This document shows positions 1 to 11,987 of a stretch of 64,000 nucleotides of DNA, piece by piece. This DNA comes from Polyporus tsugae. Its lineage: Eukaryota > Basidiomycota > Agaricomycetes > Polyporales > Polyporaceae. The stretch spans positions 744,001 to 808,000 of the forward strand of contig JAHRBS010000002.1 of assembly GCA_024305745.1 (NCBI GenBank). Reading direction: 5' to 3'. The first letter of the stretch is position 1; each line of letters begins with the position of its first letter. The notes under the pieces are model-generated. The model had not been told where the DNA came from, made no database searches, and saw only the letters and a list, made by a program, of their open reading frames with translations. The position numbers and the translations under genes are program-made.

Positions 1-1130
1 ACGCTGAGGATGCCTGTCCTCTGTTCAGATTGAGGCTCATGCTCGGGTGGTAGGGAAACCTCATCATCCTCCTCTACTGCCTCTTCGATGAGCCTCGGCC
101 GCTTCGCACCCCGCTCATCCTGCTCCTCTGCATAGTCGTCCGGGTTATACTCCTCCCCATCCTCCAGCGCACGCATGGAGCGCATGGCATCGACGATGCG
201 GGGATCCATCTTCGCCTGAATCGCCTCCCGACCAAGGTCCTCCAACCGTCGCTTCTCGGCGACTTTTGAGGTGGGGTTGGGGTCCTCGGTCGCCCAGCGG
301 ACGTTGAGGATCTCGTCGTTGTCTAGTGACTGGCACGCCATGGATTCCTTCGCAAACTGCGCATTCAGCTCTGAGACGTACGTCACGAACGCGACGCTGC
401 GATATTGCAGGACCCGGACTACGTGACGATCAGACGTAACGGTGAGTCAAGGCGGAACACAGGATAAATGGAGGGGACGCACTCTTCTCAATCTCGCCCC
501 ACTCCTTGAAATGTCTCCGCACGACCTCCTCCGTCTCCGGACCAGTGCCGGTCTCCTTTATCCGGCCAATGTAGAGCGTGCGGTTTTGCCGCTGGAAGCT
601 GCCTACGCCGCCCATATCGTCTCGGTAGTCGGAAAACTTGTCTCGCGCAAAACAGTCTTTCGAGGTATCGGGGAGTGCAATGGACGCGTCGGGAAGTATG
701 TGGAGGTACTCGCATTCCCAGCCATACGGGCAGCAGCCACGGGAGAAGAACAGACAGCAGTACTTGACCCCAGTGGTGTTTGCCCGTGTCAAGCCGGCAT
801 CCCGTTTGATGCTACAGCGTGTTTGGGACTTGGTTTTGCTGTAAGAGACGGGTCAGCTGCGCGAGGACGAGACACTCATGACAGTACGCACTTGGAGTAG
901 CTGTCCTCCCGGTCACCACCGGCCCATTTGTTGTACCAGATATCTTAGGGAGGGTGAGCGCACGTTGGGGATGTTTCTGTGAGGCAACACGCACTGTATT
1001 CTTTCCCTGTCTGTGGGGCCTCCTTCTTTTCGACGTCTCCCGGTTTGACCTGCTTGCGTGCAGGCTTCAACTTCTTCTCCTTCTTCTTCGGGACTGCCAC
1101 GACCGTAGTCTCGGCCTCTGTAGCGCTCAT
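1..1130 (-). CDS. CWC2: Pre-mRNA-splicing factor Cwc2 (RBM22 type), 3' end cut by window edge
   Basis: Cwc2 is a spliceosome component that belongs to the Prp19-related complex and contacts U6 snRNA and the intron in the catalytic core, in the nucleus. Read on the minus strand, the protein starts at the ATG ending at 1130 with a short lysine-rich leader. After an intron at 944-994 comes the Torus motif IWYNKWAGGDREDSYS, then a CCCH zinc finger around YCCLFFSRGCCPYGWECEYLH, then an RRM beginning RTLYIGRI and resuming after an intron near 433-497 with RSVAFVTY. The acidic C-terminal tail, with a KRPRL stretch, is still open at base 1, so the stop codon lies outside the window. Three short GT-AG introns restore one continuous frame. 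The domain order is exactly that of the family, so the identification is firm. Only the last residues are missing. Confidence 0.94.
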
Positions 1131-2779
1131 TATGCACCGGAAGTGCTTTTGACGGAGATATGTATAAGCTAAGAGTTGGAAACGGAAAGGAGAATAAGGA
1201 AGCAGCAAGGCGGGAGGAGAGGTGGTGGCGATAATCCCTGCCAGGTTCGGAGGGACGGGGTTTGTTTGCGCCTGTTAGGATCAGAAGCCCGATTACGTGA
1301 GCCACTTTCAACGCCGGTGGGCGCACAGCCTCATTCATCATCATCCACTGCCACCAGCGCTGGCGCGACCTCAAGCTACTCATAACAGTGACAACGTTAA
1401 TCACTAACTGTGACTACTGTCTCCTCACCTCATCGAGGCCTCCACTGTGATCTCGCTCAGCTCCTTTGGTTGCACGACCTCCCTACTACGGCTTCGCGTT
1501 CGTCTTCAAGACCCTCAAACGAGTAAAGACGATCGTATTCAGACTCATCAAAGGGGCGCATAATTGTGACTGCGGTTTCTATTTTTCGCCGAAGGTGTTT
1601 TCTTACGACTATCATTAGACTCATTTGGCCCGCGTCTGCGTGTCATGCTTGGGCAATCCATCCGACAATGGCTTCGAAGAAGCATGGATCGGACGGGAGG
1701 AACCGCGTATGTTTCAGCACTAGCGGCACATGTACACTGCCATGTGTACTATTGCTGGTCGTCTCAACACAACAAACTTTGGCTCCGAGTCTGAGGCACC
1801 CAATCGTGCTCTTTTGCAGCCCTCCCGAACAATCCCGATGACGTCTCGAGGTGCGAGCTCTAGAAGATAAAAAAAACCCTCAATGACCTCATTGTGAGGA
1901 AGTTCTGCGATGGTCACGGAGCCAGAAGGCAGGCGCTTTCCGGGACTTAGGATCGTTCCGAATTCGGAAGGAACAGGGTGAATATGGGAGTCAGTACTCG
2001 GATACTGTACCACCACCACGTCCTCCAGGGAGTGGAAGGAAATGTTGGATGACGATCAGGACGCTAAGGACGACGAGTAAGTCAGTACTGCAGCTCTCAC
2101 AAGGACACAGTGGCCGCCGACCGACTCATGTCGAACTGGACTGCGGAATCAACTGCACCGGATATGTAAGCATCAGAATCATCATGTAAGTGGTCATACT
2201 GAGTCGATTTCGAACTGATCACGGATCAGTTCAGACGGCAGGTACGGAAGCACCGCTTTCCTTTGCTGCCATGCACTATGCAACCGCCCTCCTCTCCCAC
2301 GTGTGGGTCCACGGCCTTCTTCCGGCCCCCGCCGCGTCCTGGCGGTAGGCTTTGAATCCCGACGTTTCCCTAATCTGTCCAGTTAGCGCCATCGACACTA
2401 AGTACCTCGGGGGGCGGCGTGCCTGCCCGATGCACCCTCCGACACGGAAACATTCTGTGGAGTCAAGTCACGGAGTTTCTCAACAACTTCCCTCGACCAC
2501 TGGCATCTCGGAACTCGGACGAAAGCGTATTCTACCGTAACGCTGAAGTGCGTTTCCGTCTGTGTCAGGTTCCTCGTGTGCACATCTAGGCTTACGCGTC
2601 ACGCTCATCCGTAGGACCAGTATCCCAGTGACTCGGGTCTGGGATGAAGTCCCTTTGAGCGCACAATTCACTTACTCAAGCTATAAAACAAGACCCTTCC
2701 CGCTGAAGGGGTGCTTCTCCAAACCTTCGTAACATCCCTTCTCCTTGCCCTCCGGTACCCCCTGCGTTAACTATTCGAC
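1131..2779. other. Intergenic, divergent promoters; unassigned open frame at about 1730-2030 (-)
   Basis: This 1.65-kb gap separates the divergently transcribed CWC2 and the Zn2Cys6 factor. On the minus strand, about 90 codons between 2030 and 1722 stay open with a protein-like composition (for example SVTIAELPHNEVIEGFFYLL). There is no ATG start, and I could not join it to other exons. It may be a relic or an exon of a gene I could not assemble. The rest shows nothing I can identify. Confidence 0.4.
2682..2688 (+). promoter_or_regulatory. TATA-like element of the Zn2Cys6 gene
   Basis: The sequence TATAAAA lies 92 bases before the ATG at 2780 and is followed by a pyrimidine-rich stretch (cttcccgctg, cttctccaaacc, cccttctccttgccctcc), an arrangement common at fungal core promoters. 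The assignment rests on position and consensus only. Confidence 0.45.
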
Positions 2780-5137
2780 ATGTCTCATGCAGTTGCTGAT
2801 CCCCCCGAAGCTGGTGGCCCACCCAGTGGCGGGTCCTCCAAGAGAGCTCCTCGCGGTTCAGCTTGCCTGAATTGCCGGCGACGCAAGATGGTTAGCCTCT
2901 ACCTTCCTTTCTACTGGTCGCTATACAACTCACGTTCACAGAGATGCGATGGCACCCGTCCCATCTGCGGACAATGCACTCGGGCAAACAGAGAGGCTGA
3001 CTGTGAGTATACAGATGGACCGGGTCCCAGCCCTACGCAGATGCTAGAGGACCAAATTGCTCGGCTGGAGTCCCGCATCCGCGAGCTTGAACATCCTGAA
3101 CTCGTGGCACCCTCCGTCACTCTCAACCCTGCAGGCGTTCCCATGCAACCCCAGTCTCCGGGAGGTACGTTCGCATTCCATGGCCTTCGACGATTCACTA
3201 ACATTGCCAATAATATCGGACAGGATCCACGAATAGGGCCCTTCTTTCCCGGCTTGTCATCCCTGAACCATTGTTCTTCGCGATGCCGAGTACTGCGGGA
3301 CATCTGTTATCGCAAGATCCCCTAGTGGAGCCTCCACAAGACCTGGCATGGACGCTGTAAGTACCTTCTGACATCCTTAGAAACGTCCTTGTTGTTCATA
3401 AATTCGTAACAGCGTCAATGCCTTCGTCCCACACAGTTCATCCTTGAGCTTCTTTTTGCACTTGCCGCGATTCATCCAAGCCATGCAGCTCCCCGGCGGT
3501 GATCCAAGAAGAGCCCAGTTATCCCCCGCGCTCCTAAATGTCGTGTTTCTCTGGGGCGCCCATGTCTCGACGTCGAATACGATCCGGAGCTATGAGCCGG
3601 CGTTTCTAGATCGCGCTACCGCGGCCCTCTCTTCCGCCCTTCGGGATTCACACTACAACGTAATGCACCTCATCCAGGCGGAGGTGCTCGTCGCCAATTA
3701 TTTCTTCTCCATGAGCCGCTTCCTCGAGGGCAGGTACCACTGCAGCGCCGCGGTTGCGCTCGCCCTGAGCTGCCGCCTCACCAAAGTGCGGAGCTCGGGG
3801 GATGGCCCGCCGCTCCACGGCCACGCCCCTGCGGCGCATATCGAGCCCATGCGGAACCAACATCTGCCGTCCCCACGCGATCCCATCGAAGAAGGGGAAC
3901 GGATCCGGGGCTTCTGGTACGTATACGCGCTCGATAAGAGCTGGGCCGTCGCGCTGGGGTCGCCGTCGCATTTCAACGGGGTTGCCCAGTCGGGCACGCA
4001 CATCGACACCCCGTGGCCGCTAGAGATGACGCAGTTTGAAGCGGTGCGTGTTCGAGATTTCTTTTAGCCTCATCTCAGTGCCAACCCGCTCACGACGTAC
4101 ATTGTGTTCGTTTACCTACACTTACGTGTCGGTGTCCTTGTTTCTATACGTCCGGCGATGAACGGTATTCCTGCGTCGTCTGTTGTTGGTTTAGGGCGGG
4201 ATGCCTGCGGAGTTCCGGAGCTCACTTACGGTACTCAACTTCCTGTCTGGCGCTACCCTCCTGCCTGCCTCTAGCCACGACTCCCAGCTGTCTCTCCGCG
4301 CCAAAGCCGCGACTCTCTTTGAGCGTGCTACCCACCTCGCCTCGCAGTGGTCTACTGGTAAGCCCCTCTTCCCTCTCCTCCGACCTATGAGACCACCTTC
4401 GTTGGCTAACTCTTTTCACCTTCGCCATACCCACTCAATTTCTCCCCCCACCTAATCTCCCTCCATCACCACAGTTACGGACAGGAACGAGTTCTACGCC
4501 AGATATGTTGCCCTCGATGGGCTCATAGACCGTTTCACCGTTGCTCTCCCTCCTCTTGACCGCGCCGGGAATGCTGACACAGCGATGACCTCCCTGGTGA
4601 CGCACACCCTGGCCCGCGCGGCGACAATCCAGCTCAGGAGCAGCTTCAAACACTACGATAGGCTGAACGATCGGAAGGACCTCGCTGCCGCACAAACGGC
4701 CGCGGCGCTTCTGGAGAACTTCAACGTCCCGCCGGTCTGCGTGGACCCCATCCTCGCGGTGCGTCTTATCGGTTCTACTACCACCCTTTCACGTCCTCAC
4801 ACCCCCGCTTCCCTTGTAGATCTTGTGGACGGCCGTGTGCCGTGTGTTCATCGGTGAGACCCTCTGCCTTGCTGCTCATGCTCATCAGGCGCTGTTCTCA
4901 TACCCACGTCATCATCACGCACGTCCCCCTCCTCCCCCGTTCCAATATCCAGCGCATACGACTGTCCCCGTCCAGGCACATGCGGCCGCTAGCCCCAGCT
5001 CAAACCCCACGGTGCACCGCGAGGCGGTCCGGACGCTGCACGACCGCGTGCTTGCCGTGATGAACAAGTTCCGGGACACCTCCCCGCTGATGGGTATGCT
5101 TCATGACGGCTTCGTTTCTGTGCAGGGCGCGATGTGA
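2780..5137 (+). CDS. Zn(II)2Cys6 fungal transcription factor
   Basis: This is a nuclear regulator of the Gal4 class. A 35-residue leader is followed by the binuclear zinc cluster: CLNCRRRKM, an intron at 2891-2941, then RCDGTRPICGQC and a final Cys in READCEY. This gives the six expected cysteines. A short coiled coil follows (MLEDQIARLESRIRELE), as in dimerising members. The middle region, about 3420-4760, resembles the fungal-specific regulatory domain, with the conserved run RGFWYVYALDKSWAVALGSPS. At least six short introns are needed, including 3359-3412 and ones near 4041-4194, 4360-4476 and 4758-4820. The 3' end is the least certain part. The frame from 4983 to the TGA at 5135-5137 is open, but the junction upstream of it has several possible acceptors. 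The target genes cannot be deduced. The neighbours do not form a metabolic cluster. Confidence 0.88.
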
Positions 5138-7339
5138 CTGACGCGGTCTCGGTGCCGTTGGTAGCGGTGCAGTGCGCGGAGGTGCGCAGGCGGGTGGGGT
5201 GAGCAAGAGACGAGACGAGGAGGCTAGCGGCGGCGAAGAGCCGCACAAGGTTCGGACTTTCCATAGATGCCTATTAGATGCGGTTCGAGTCTCCTAACTA
5301 GACTATAGACCACTCGACCGCTAGAAGACTCCCCGCTCTCCATGATAACCCTGCTGTCGTGTGTGCACTCCAGGCTACGGCACACTCAAACGCTCCTCGA
5401 CGCAGAACATTGTATCCAAGTCGTTCGACTCTGTATCTTGGCTCGCTGTCCTGTTTCCTTGACTTTCCTCCTCTCGACCATCGCTCCAAGTCTCTAGATT
5501 TGTTTAACCTGTACGGTTGCTTGACACAATACTTTCAAAGACCTTCAATCATTCATCGGTCGATTCCAATCATGTCGTTTATTATGTATCCGCTTCGTCC
5601 GTCATCCAACCTCCTATGTATTACATGCCTGACACATACACGAATCTGAGAGCGCATGCTGGTATCTACTCAGCGTAGCCAGGCTTTGCCCGACCGTTTG
5701 GCCTTGTGGTTCCCCTGCCAGTCCCAGCACATCGCCAACGGCGCCTGTTTACTGTACCTTCATCCCTCCAGGCCGCCAGCCCGATCATAATCTGTAAGCG
5801 ATGATAAACCCTATGGCGTCGATTCTAATTCTGACTCTCTGAGACTCGAACGAAGCAGGTCGACTGTCCGAGTTGTCCGAGCGTCGGAGGTTGAGTGCAG
5901 CCAATGCGTAAGCAAAACCGAACAACGGTGTCTGCCACCGTGCACCGGAACGTTTGACTGTCCGGGGCCCTGGACCCTGCAGTCTTCGCGGGCTTTCGAA
6001 CGGCGAATTCGAATAGGAACGGAGCTCCAGAGCGGATTGGCGATGTGGTTATGCCTTACTAATCGCAGGCACGAATGAACCGTGACTCCCGGAAAGCTTG
6101 TTGCACTGGCCCCAGTCTGGGTTTCGGGCAGGTCCTAACTTTAGCAGAGGCAATCTTCTGTGCCACGATCTCGAGTCATTGAACATATTGAACGCGAACA
6201 CGACGGAAGATACCGTCGCGAACCACTGACTAATGCGCCATATATACTGCACTGCTGGTACTCCAATGCAGCGGGTTCATTGATCATTGACGCTGATTTC
6301 GATGGTCTACAAATCGTGAGGCGAACTTGAATTATTGCCGTCCTCACTGCAGCGGGCCGTGACAGTGCCCGAAGGAGAACGGGAATACGTGCGGTTTATG
6401 ATATTTCACCGTAGCGTCTATCGATTGGGATAGAGCTGACCAACCGAAACTTTAAGGTCGAGAAGTGCCTCTTGCGAAAGCATCTCCGCAGTCCACAGAC
6501 GCTGCCGAGACACAGCGCCAGACACAGCGACAAAAGAGTGAGTCTAGCAAAACAGGAACACACCGCCGGCACCGTGCAGTGCACTCTCAGAAGAAGACGC
6601 ACGGCTGACAGCGACCTCTTTGCCAATGTATTGCCTCCGGATGCCAGGCCCTCAGGCATTGCGCCCGCCATACGATCCCTATATCGGCACGGTGTTTCGC
6701 GTGGTACGCGGACGGGCGTGTAGAAGACCATGACAATGCTCCGCGGAAGACGTGATCGAAGGTGATTTTCCGGCCGGGGGCGCTCAACGACGAGTAGGTT
6801 CCGCCGGGATCCAAGTCATCGCCCACCGTGAACCCACCGTGCCGGCCAATCACTGTCTCCCATGACGCAAGAATGTGTAATCCAGCCCACCTATTTCCGA
6901 GAACAAGGACAGCACTGTGTTGAGTACGTGAAGCGAAGAGAATGCCAAACGACCTGCTTACTTACCTCCATCCTGCGCCCCGACCCAAATCGCAGTTTCG
7001 CTGCTGCAGGGCGAATCACGAGGGCGTCTGTGATGTAAGTTGGCGGCTAGTGGCACATGAGACTAGCATTAACTCTATCCAATATGGGAGACTTCTATCA
7101 ACTCCCAAAATCAGTACAAAGCGACATCCAAGCTACGAAGCACCAACGGTGTAAGACATAACGACGTTACAGGTACATACGACGACATCGGGTATTCGAC
7201 CCGTACAACTCGACCCCAGAACTTAGATGAGCAATAAGTTAGCAAAACGGCCGAAGAACGGTATGACGCGCTCCCGGGAGACGTCATGCAGGAAAGGAGA
7301 AGTGGTCTTTTCGCCCCGACCCACCATCACCGTCGTCGC
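5138..7339. other. Intergenic, 2.2 kb between two 3' ends
   Basis: Convergent spacer between the Zn2Cys6 factor and the PalI-like gene. It contains only short overlapping frames without start, motif or splice continuity. The first few hundred bases are pyrimidine-rich and probably include the 3' UTR. I see no tRNA, transposon ends or repeats. Confidence 0.5.
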
Positions 7340-8181
7340 TTAGTAGGTGTAAGCATGATGCCGAGCTTGCCGGCCGAACCGCCCACCCATACAACTTCCG
7401 CAGCCGGCGTTGAGCGCGACCACGAGGAGTACAGCCGTTGCTGCAACAGATATCCATATCTGAAGCGTCAAACGGCATGCTGTGAGCATTCAGCGAACGA
7501 CGACTATGAGAACCAAGCACGTACCGAAGGTCCGTAAGCGGCCTCGAGTTGCTGAGCGTGGAAGCGGTCCCTCGTGATCGTAAAAAGGTACAGCGCTACC
7601 CCGAGGGCGGCACCAGAAGCGAGGAAGGCCAGCGTGGATATTAACGCGAACAAGAGGTAGGGCCACCGTGGGGGATGACGATGGCGCGAAAAGAGGATGG
7701 GGAGGAGGGTGAGGGCGCTGAGGAGGGCAAGTCCCGCAGCTGGGCGAACATGAACATGGGACCTCGTGTGGCGACAAATGAACGGCACGACATACCGACG
7801 GGGTAGAGTATCAGCAGCATCGGAAGAGGCTGTACTACTGGTGGATTGACTTGGTATCCGAGCCTGCAGCGCAGCACCACACACCACGAGTATGTCGATG
7901 CTCAGTGTCCACATAGTTTGTGAGGATTAGAATGGACGCACTGTCTTGTACATGTTTCTGTCAATACCCTACAGAATCCCAACACCCCGAAGCGAATGCC
8001 GCCTTCTGCCGATGATCGAAGGAAGTAGAACTGTTGTATGAACGGCGTCGAAAAGGTCACGAGCACCCTGGTTGACCGCGTGGTGAGCTTCTGGCGTACT
8101 ATATAGAGTAGTTTGCGGGACATACAGGAGCACCAGCGCGGCGACTGTCGCCATGAACATGAGTAACGCGGGGCCACACAT
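7340..8181 (-). CDS. PalI/SUR7-family four-helix membrane protein (Rim9-like)
   Basis: The family (Rim9/PalI, Sur7, Fmp45) comprises small fungal proteins with four membrane helices, acting in ambient-pH signalling or eisosome/cell-wall organisation at the plasma membrane. Starting at the ATG ending at 8181, helix 1 is ALLMFMATVAALVLL, and a GTATGT intron joins it to VLVTFSTPFIQQFYFLR and GGIRFGVLGFC. This last motif is the family hallmark. After a second intron comes RLGYQVNPP...LYPV, and a third intron leads to helix 2 (AAGLALLSALTLLPIL), helix 3 (LLFALISTLAFLASGAALGVALYLF) and, after a fourth intron, helix 4 (WISVAATAVLLVVALNAGC). The stop is TAA at 7340-7342. The second intron's exact borders are uncertain. 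The long cytosolic tail of some PalI proteins is absent, so it could be any family branch rather than Rim9 itself. Confidence 0.8.
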
Positions 8182-9093
8182 TGCGAGGTGCTTTTGCGCA
8201 TAGCCTCGCGAGAGCTTCGTATATGAGGTCGTGTCAAGGTCGTAAGACTCGTCGAGCAGCGTCCCTCGTTCGTGGGAGGAGGTTTGAGCGGCGCAAGCGT
8301 TACCAGGGTTCCGCAGTCTCGTAAGAGTTCACTTTTTCCGGGGCGCCGTCCGCCGAGCCTGAGAACTGAGGAGACCGATCCAGGATAAGCAGCGAATTGA
8401 GTCGGGTGCAAGCCAAGGACAGTGCTTCTGAGCGCACCCGAGCAGAAATTGGGCGGCAGCAGCCAAGGATTGTCCTGGTTCCTGTCGAACTGCGAGGTCG
8501 GTCATCGCGGTCATGATCCACACTGTCACAGTTAATGTTCAACTTTCCACAAACGCCCAATCATCCTCGGTCCGCCTCGACTCTCTCCGGGCCGGATCCG
8601 TAGGGGCGCTTTTAGCGCCGTCAGGTTGAATTCCGGATAGTCCACCTTGATCCACCCTGAAATTACTCTCAAGAGATGGGAAGAGACGAGTGTTAGGGGA
8701 CGAAGTTACCAAGTTAGTTTATTACTTAGCCACTCAACTCAGTCTTTCACCGAGTCGGTCACCGAGCCCATGACATGATATGCACAGCCACCGGCCACGG
8801 CTTCTTGAACGCCGGGCTGGCAGGTCGAATGCACCGTGTCCCCAGACATATTCCGGATTGCTTGCCAGTGCCATCGAACGGTATTGCCGCAACCTTTTAT
8901 GTAATCACGTTTCTCCCTAACTTGTCAAGTTGTCAGAAAGTTCGTGACGTGGCAGCGGACGCCCCAATTGGTGTCTAGGCATAATTTGTAGCTCAAGTTG
9001 CCCACTACATAAGGTTCGTCTCCACTGCGGGCAGAGTGAAGCTCACTGCGACTCACGCGCACCTCCATCAGGGATTCAACTACACCGCACAGT
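8182..9093. other. Divergent intergenic region between PalI-like and enoyl-CoA hydratase genes
   Basis: About 0.9 kb between two 5' ends, so it should contain both promoters. No clear TATA box was seen for either gene. Short frames occur here but lack start, motif and splice support. Confidence 0.5.
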
Positions 9094-10426
9094 ATGGCTT
9101 CAGTTGATTACAGCAAGCAGGGCTTCACGGCAATTCGTGTCGTGCTTGACGGCGCAGTCGCTGTCGCAACGCTGTGCCGCGCGAAGGAGTGAGTCTGACC
9201 GCATCCACTAGTACTGTGGCTACCTCGGTCGTGTGGGCGTCTTATTGAATTTTGTCAGGCGCAACACCTTCACCTCTGCGTTACTGCAAGATATCATCAA
9301 GGCATACGACCTCTTTGACCGAGATGACCGGGTTCGAGTGGTCGTTCTGACGGCCGAACCTACCGCCCCGGCATTCTGCGCTGGGGTAAGTTCAATTCCT
9401 GACCACCATGCTGGGAAACACCACTCACATGCCCATTTTCATGAACTAGGCGGACATTAGCGGTGGTTGGATGGGCATGTTCGTCCCGGAGACTGAGAAG
9501 GAGGGTGAACATGGTGTGTCGTCAACCGGAAAGCCTTTCACCGGTCGTGAATTCTACTAACACGAGACGTTAGCCCACAGGGATGGAGGCGGACAGGCGA
9601 CTCTGGCCATCCACCGCTGCAGGAAGATCACAATCTGTGCCGTCAATGGACACGCGGTAAGTACCAGGGCACGTTCTGCCAACGCCTTCGAACATTTCCG
9701 CTTATGAGAACGAAATTGTGGTACCCCTCCACACCGTTTCACAGATCGGCGTTGGTGTGACGGGCCTGCAGCTTCCCTGCGACATCCGGTTCGTCTGGGC
9801 TGGAGCCAAGCTCGCATTTCCATTCGTTCGGCGCGGCATCGCTCCCGAGGGTGCGTGTCGCGACCTTTAGAAGCCTGTGTGGTTTCTATCGATGCCCTTG
9901 AGATTGTGCTGATCCGTGTGTGGGCCAGCTGCGTCGTCCTACCTTCTGCCGAAGCTCCTCGGACATTCTCGGGCCCTGTCCCTCTTCCTGACGGGGGCCA
10001 CCGTCTCCCCGGACTCTCCTCTCATCGCCGGTTTGTACCACAGCGTTTTGCCCACACGTGAGGAGGTCTTCCCCGCCGCGCTCGCGCTCGCCAAGGAACT
10101 GGCGGAGAACACGTCCCAAACTGCTGTAGCGGTCACCAAGGGCCTCCTCTGGCACGGCCCGGGAAATATTGAGGAGACGCATCTGCTTGACTCTCGTGCG
10201 ATCCGCGTGTTGGGGGCTGCGGGGGACGCTGCAGAGGGTGCGCGGGCGTTCAAGGAACGCCGAGCGCCGAAGATGACGGACACGCTGTCCGACAACTTGA
10301 CTCCCTGGATGCCTTGGGTGAGTAACCTTCCTCTGCAGTCTCTCCGGATGGTCGTGTGTCTGACTGCGCACCGGGGTTTACTAGTGGAGGGGGATCGACG
10401 TGAATCACCGCAAGGCAAAGTTATAG
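9094..10426 (+). CDS. Enoyl-CoA hydratase/isomerase (crotonase family), probably peroxisomal
   Basis: This enzyme of the crotonase fold hydrates or isomerises enoyl-CoA in fatty-acid beta-oxidation. The protein begins MASVDYSKQGF. Conserved elements in order are the oxyanion-hole motif AFCAGADISGGW, the second oxyanion loop AVNGHAIGVGVTGLQLPCDIR, and RRGIAPEAASSYLLPKLLG, where the Glu matches the usual catalytic acid of hydratases and isomerases. Introns near 9188-9258, 9388-9450, 9512-9572, 9659-9745 and 9851-9928 restore the frame. A last intron at 10318-10384 leads to a short terminal exon ending in KAKL and a TAG at 10424-10426. The tripeptide AKL is a recognised PTS1 peroxisomal targeting signal. 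If the last intron is retained, the frame runs to 10494 and the signal is lost. Whether the main activity is hydratase or isomerase cannot be told. Confidence 0.9.
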
Positions 10427-10730
10427 AAAGAGCCCGTCTCCTGACGTTGACGGTGCAGCGGGGTTCCACCATGTGCTTTTTGTGTCTTTCTTGAAAGTTT
10501 CATGTACAGTAATTTGAAGTCCACATATGAATCGGCCACTCGTCCTAAGTTATGGTGGGCCGCGGATGACACTCCGCAAGCGCCCTGTATTGGTACACAC
10601 TAGCGCCAAGCGCAGTACATCGATCTCTAGAGTCTACAGTCACCTTGACTCCATACCAACACCTTTGTGCGAGGCTCTGTCCACCTCGCTGCTGCTTCGA
10701 CCCAGACGATAGGCCAGGAGGCACTGTCGC
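10427..10730. other. Short intergenic spacer, 304 bp
   Basis: Spacer between two genes in the same direction, holding the 3' UTR of the hydratase and the promoter of the cytochrome b5 gene. Nothing else is visible. Confidence 0.5.
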
Positions 10731-11550
10731 ATGACTTCCTACCTGAAGAATTGGCTATATGCGCAGAACCCAACTGCAGCGCCTTCCATCGAGACCTCAC
10801 CTCCAGCCGTGGAAGACGATGACGATACCGACACTGTCCACGGAGATGACGACGATGCACCACCGGCCTTCCCTGCTGTGAACAGTGCCCAGAGGGCGGC
10901 TTCGGGTCCCGGGCCTATTCCTCGGATACTGACAGACGCACAACTCATGCCCCCACCACCCGCTCCTTCACTTGCGGTTCGTCGTCCGGGGGCGTCTTCT
11001 GCTTCAACTTCCCTTGCTGTACCGCCTGTTCCGTCATCGTCCTTGCTTGTTCCAACCACCACGACGAAACCTCCCTCCAACCTGACCAAGCGAGCAAAGG
11101 TTGCGCTCGCGCCCGGCCACGGCCCACTGGACTGGGCTAATCTGAAGAAGTCTGGGCAGAACTTGAGGGTGCGTTAATTCTAGCGTCGTTTGGGGCGTTG
11201 TGGTTCCTAACGGCGAGGTGTAGGGCACAGATACACTATTGCGGGTGACTCCGTCTATGCTCAAGGAGCACAGGACTCGAGAAGACGCATGGTCTGCGTT
11301 CAACGGCAAGGTGTACAACATCACACATTACCTGCCGTACCACCCTGGAGGCGAGAAGGAGCTTATGCGCGTTGCAGGCAGGGATGGGACGAAGCTGTTC
11401 GGTAAGTCTGCCTCCTACCATGAGTGCGGTCCTCCCGGTCTACTTTGACTCATGAAATGCCATTCTTGACGTGCAGCACTGACCCACGCGTGGGTGAACA
11501 CAGATTACATGCTAGACGAATGCCTCGTGGGCTTTATGGTCTCCGAATAA
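10731..11550 (+). CDS. Cytochrome b5-like heme-binding protein with disordered N-terminus
   Basis: The C-terminal third is a cytochrome b5 fold, a heme electron carrier. The first heme ligand is in the signature YLPYHPGGEKELM and the second is probably the His of LTHAWVN. The motif AWSAFNGKVYNITHY, typical of the family's entry strand, precedes it. The first 145 residues are Pro, Ser and Asp rich, including a run DDDDTDTVHGDDDD, and are probably disordered. The arrangement resembles yeast Irc21 and the b5 part of cytochrome b5 reductase 4 more than a membrane-anchored b5, since no tail anchor is present. Introns at 11170-11223 and 11402-11476 restore the frame, and the stop is TAA at 11548-11550. 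The redox partner is unknown. Its place beside a lipid-oxidation enzyme may be coincidence. Confidence 0.88.
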
Positions 11551-11987
11551 TTGCTAGTAGAATAGCCGGGAATTTTAGATATTGACGATACCTCCCTGTA
11601 AAGTTGTAGACGATCTTGATGACCCCCTGTGTACAATGCCTCCTGATGTGATCCTCGGATATCTGAGTACCTAATCTAATGCTAGAACGCGTAATAGACC
11701 GATCTACCTCCTCCCTTCGTGTTCCCCGAGCCAGTGACAAATAGCTTTCAATTCCAAAGCCGGCCAGCATCATCGGACACACAAGGCGTGAGAGCGATGC
11801 GCCCGCAATGACGCTTTGCAAACCACCACGTTGCTGTCGACCACCTCCCCCCGGCCTCGCTCCTCTTAAGCCCTCGTTCGCCAGCCTGAGTGGGCTGCCT
11901 TCCAAGTTCCCATCTGCCTGTTTCATCTGGAGACGCTAGCCCACGCTTCTACAGTCCAAGACTCGCTTAATACACCGCACGCTCAGA
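11551..11987. other. Intergenic spacer, 437 bp
   Basis: Contains the 3' UTR of the b5-like gene and the presumed promoter of the next gene. No TATA box or other element stands out. Confidence 0.5.
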
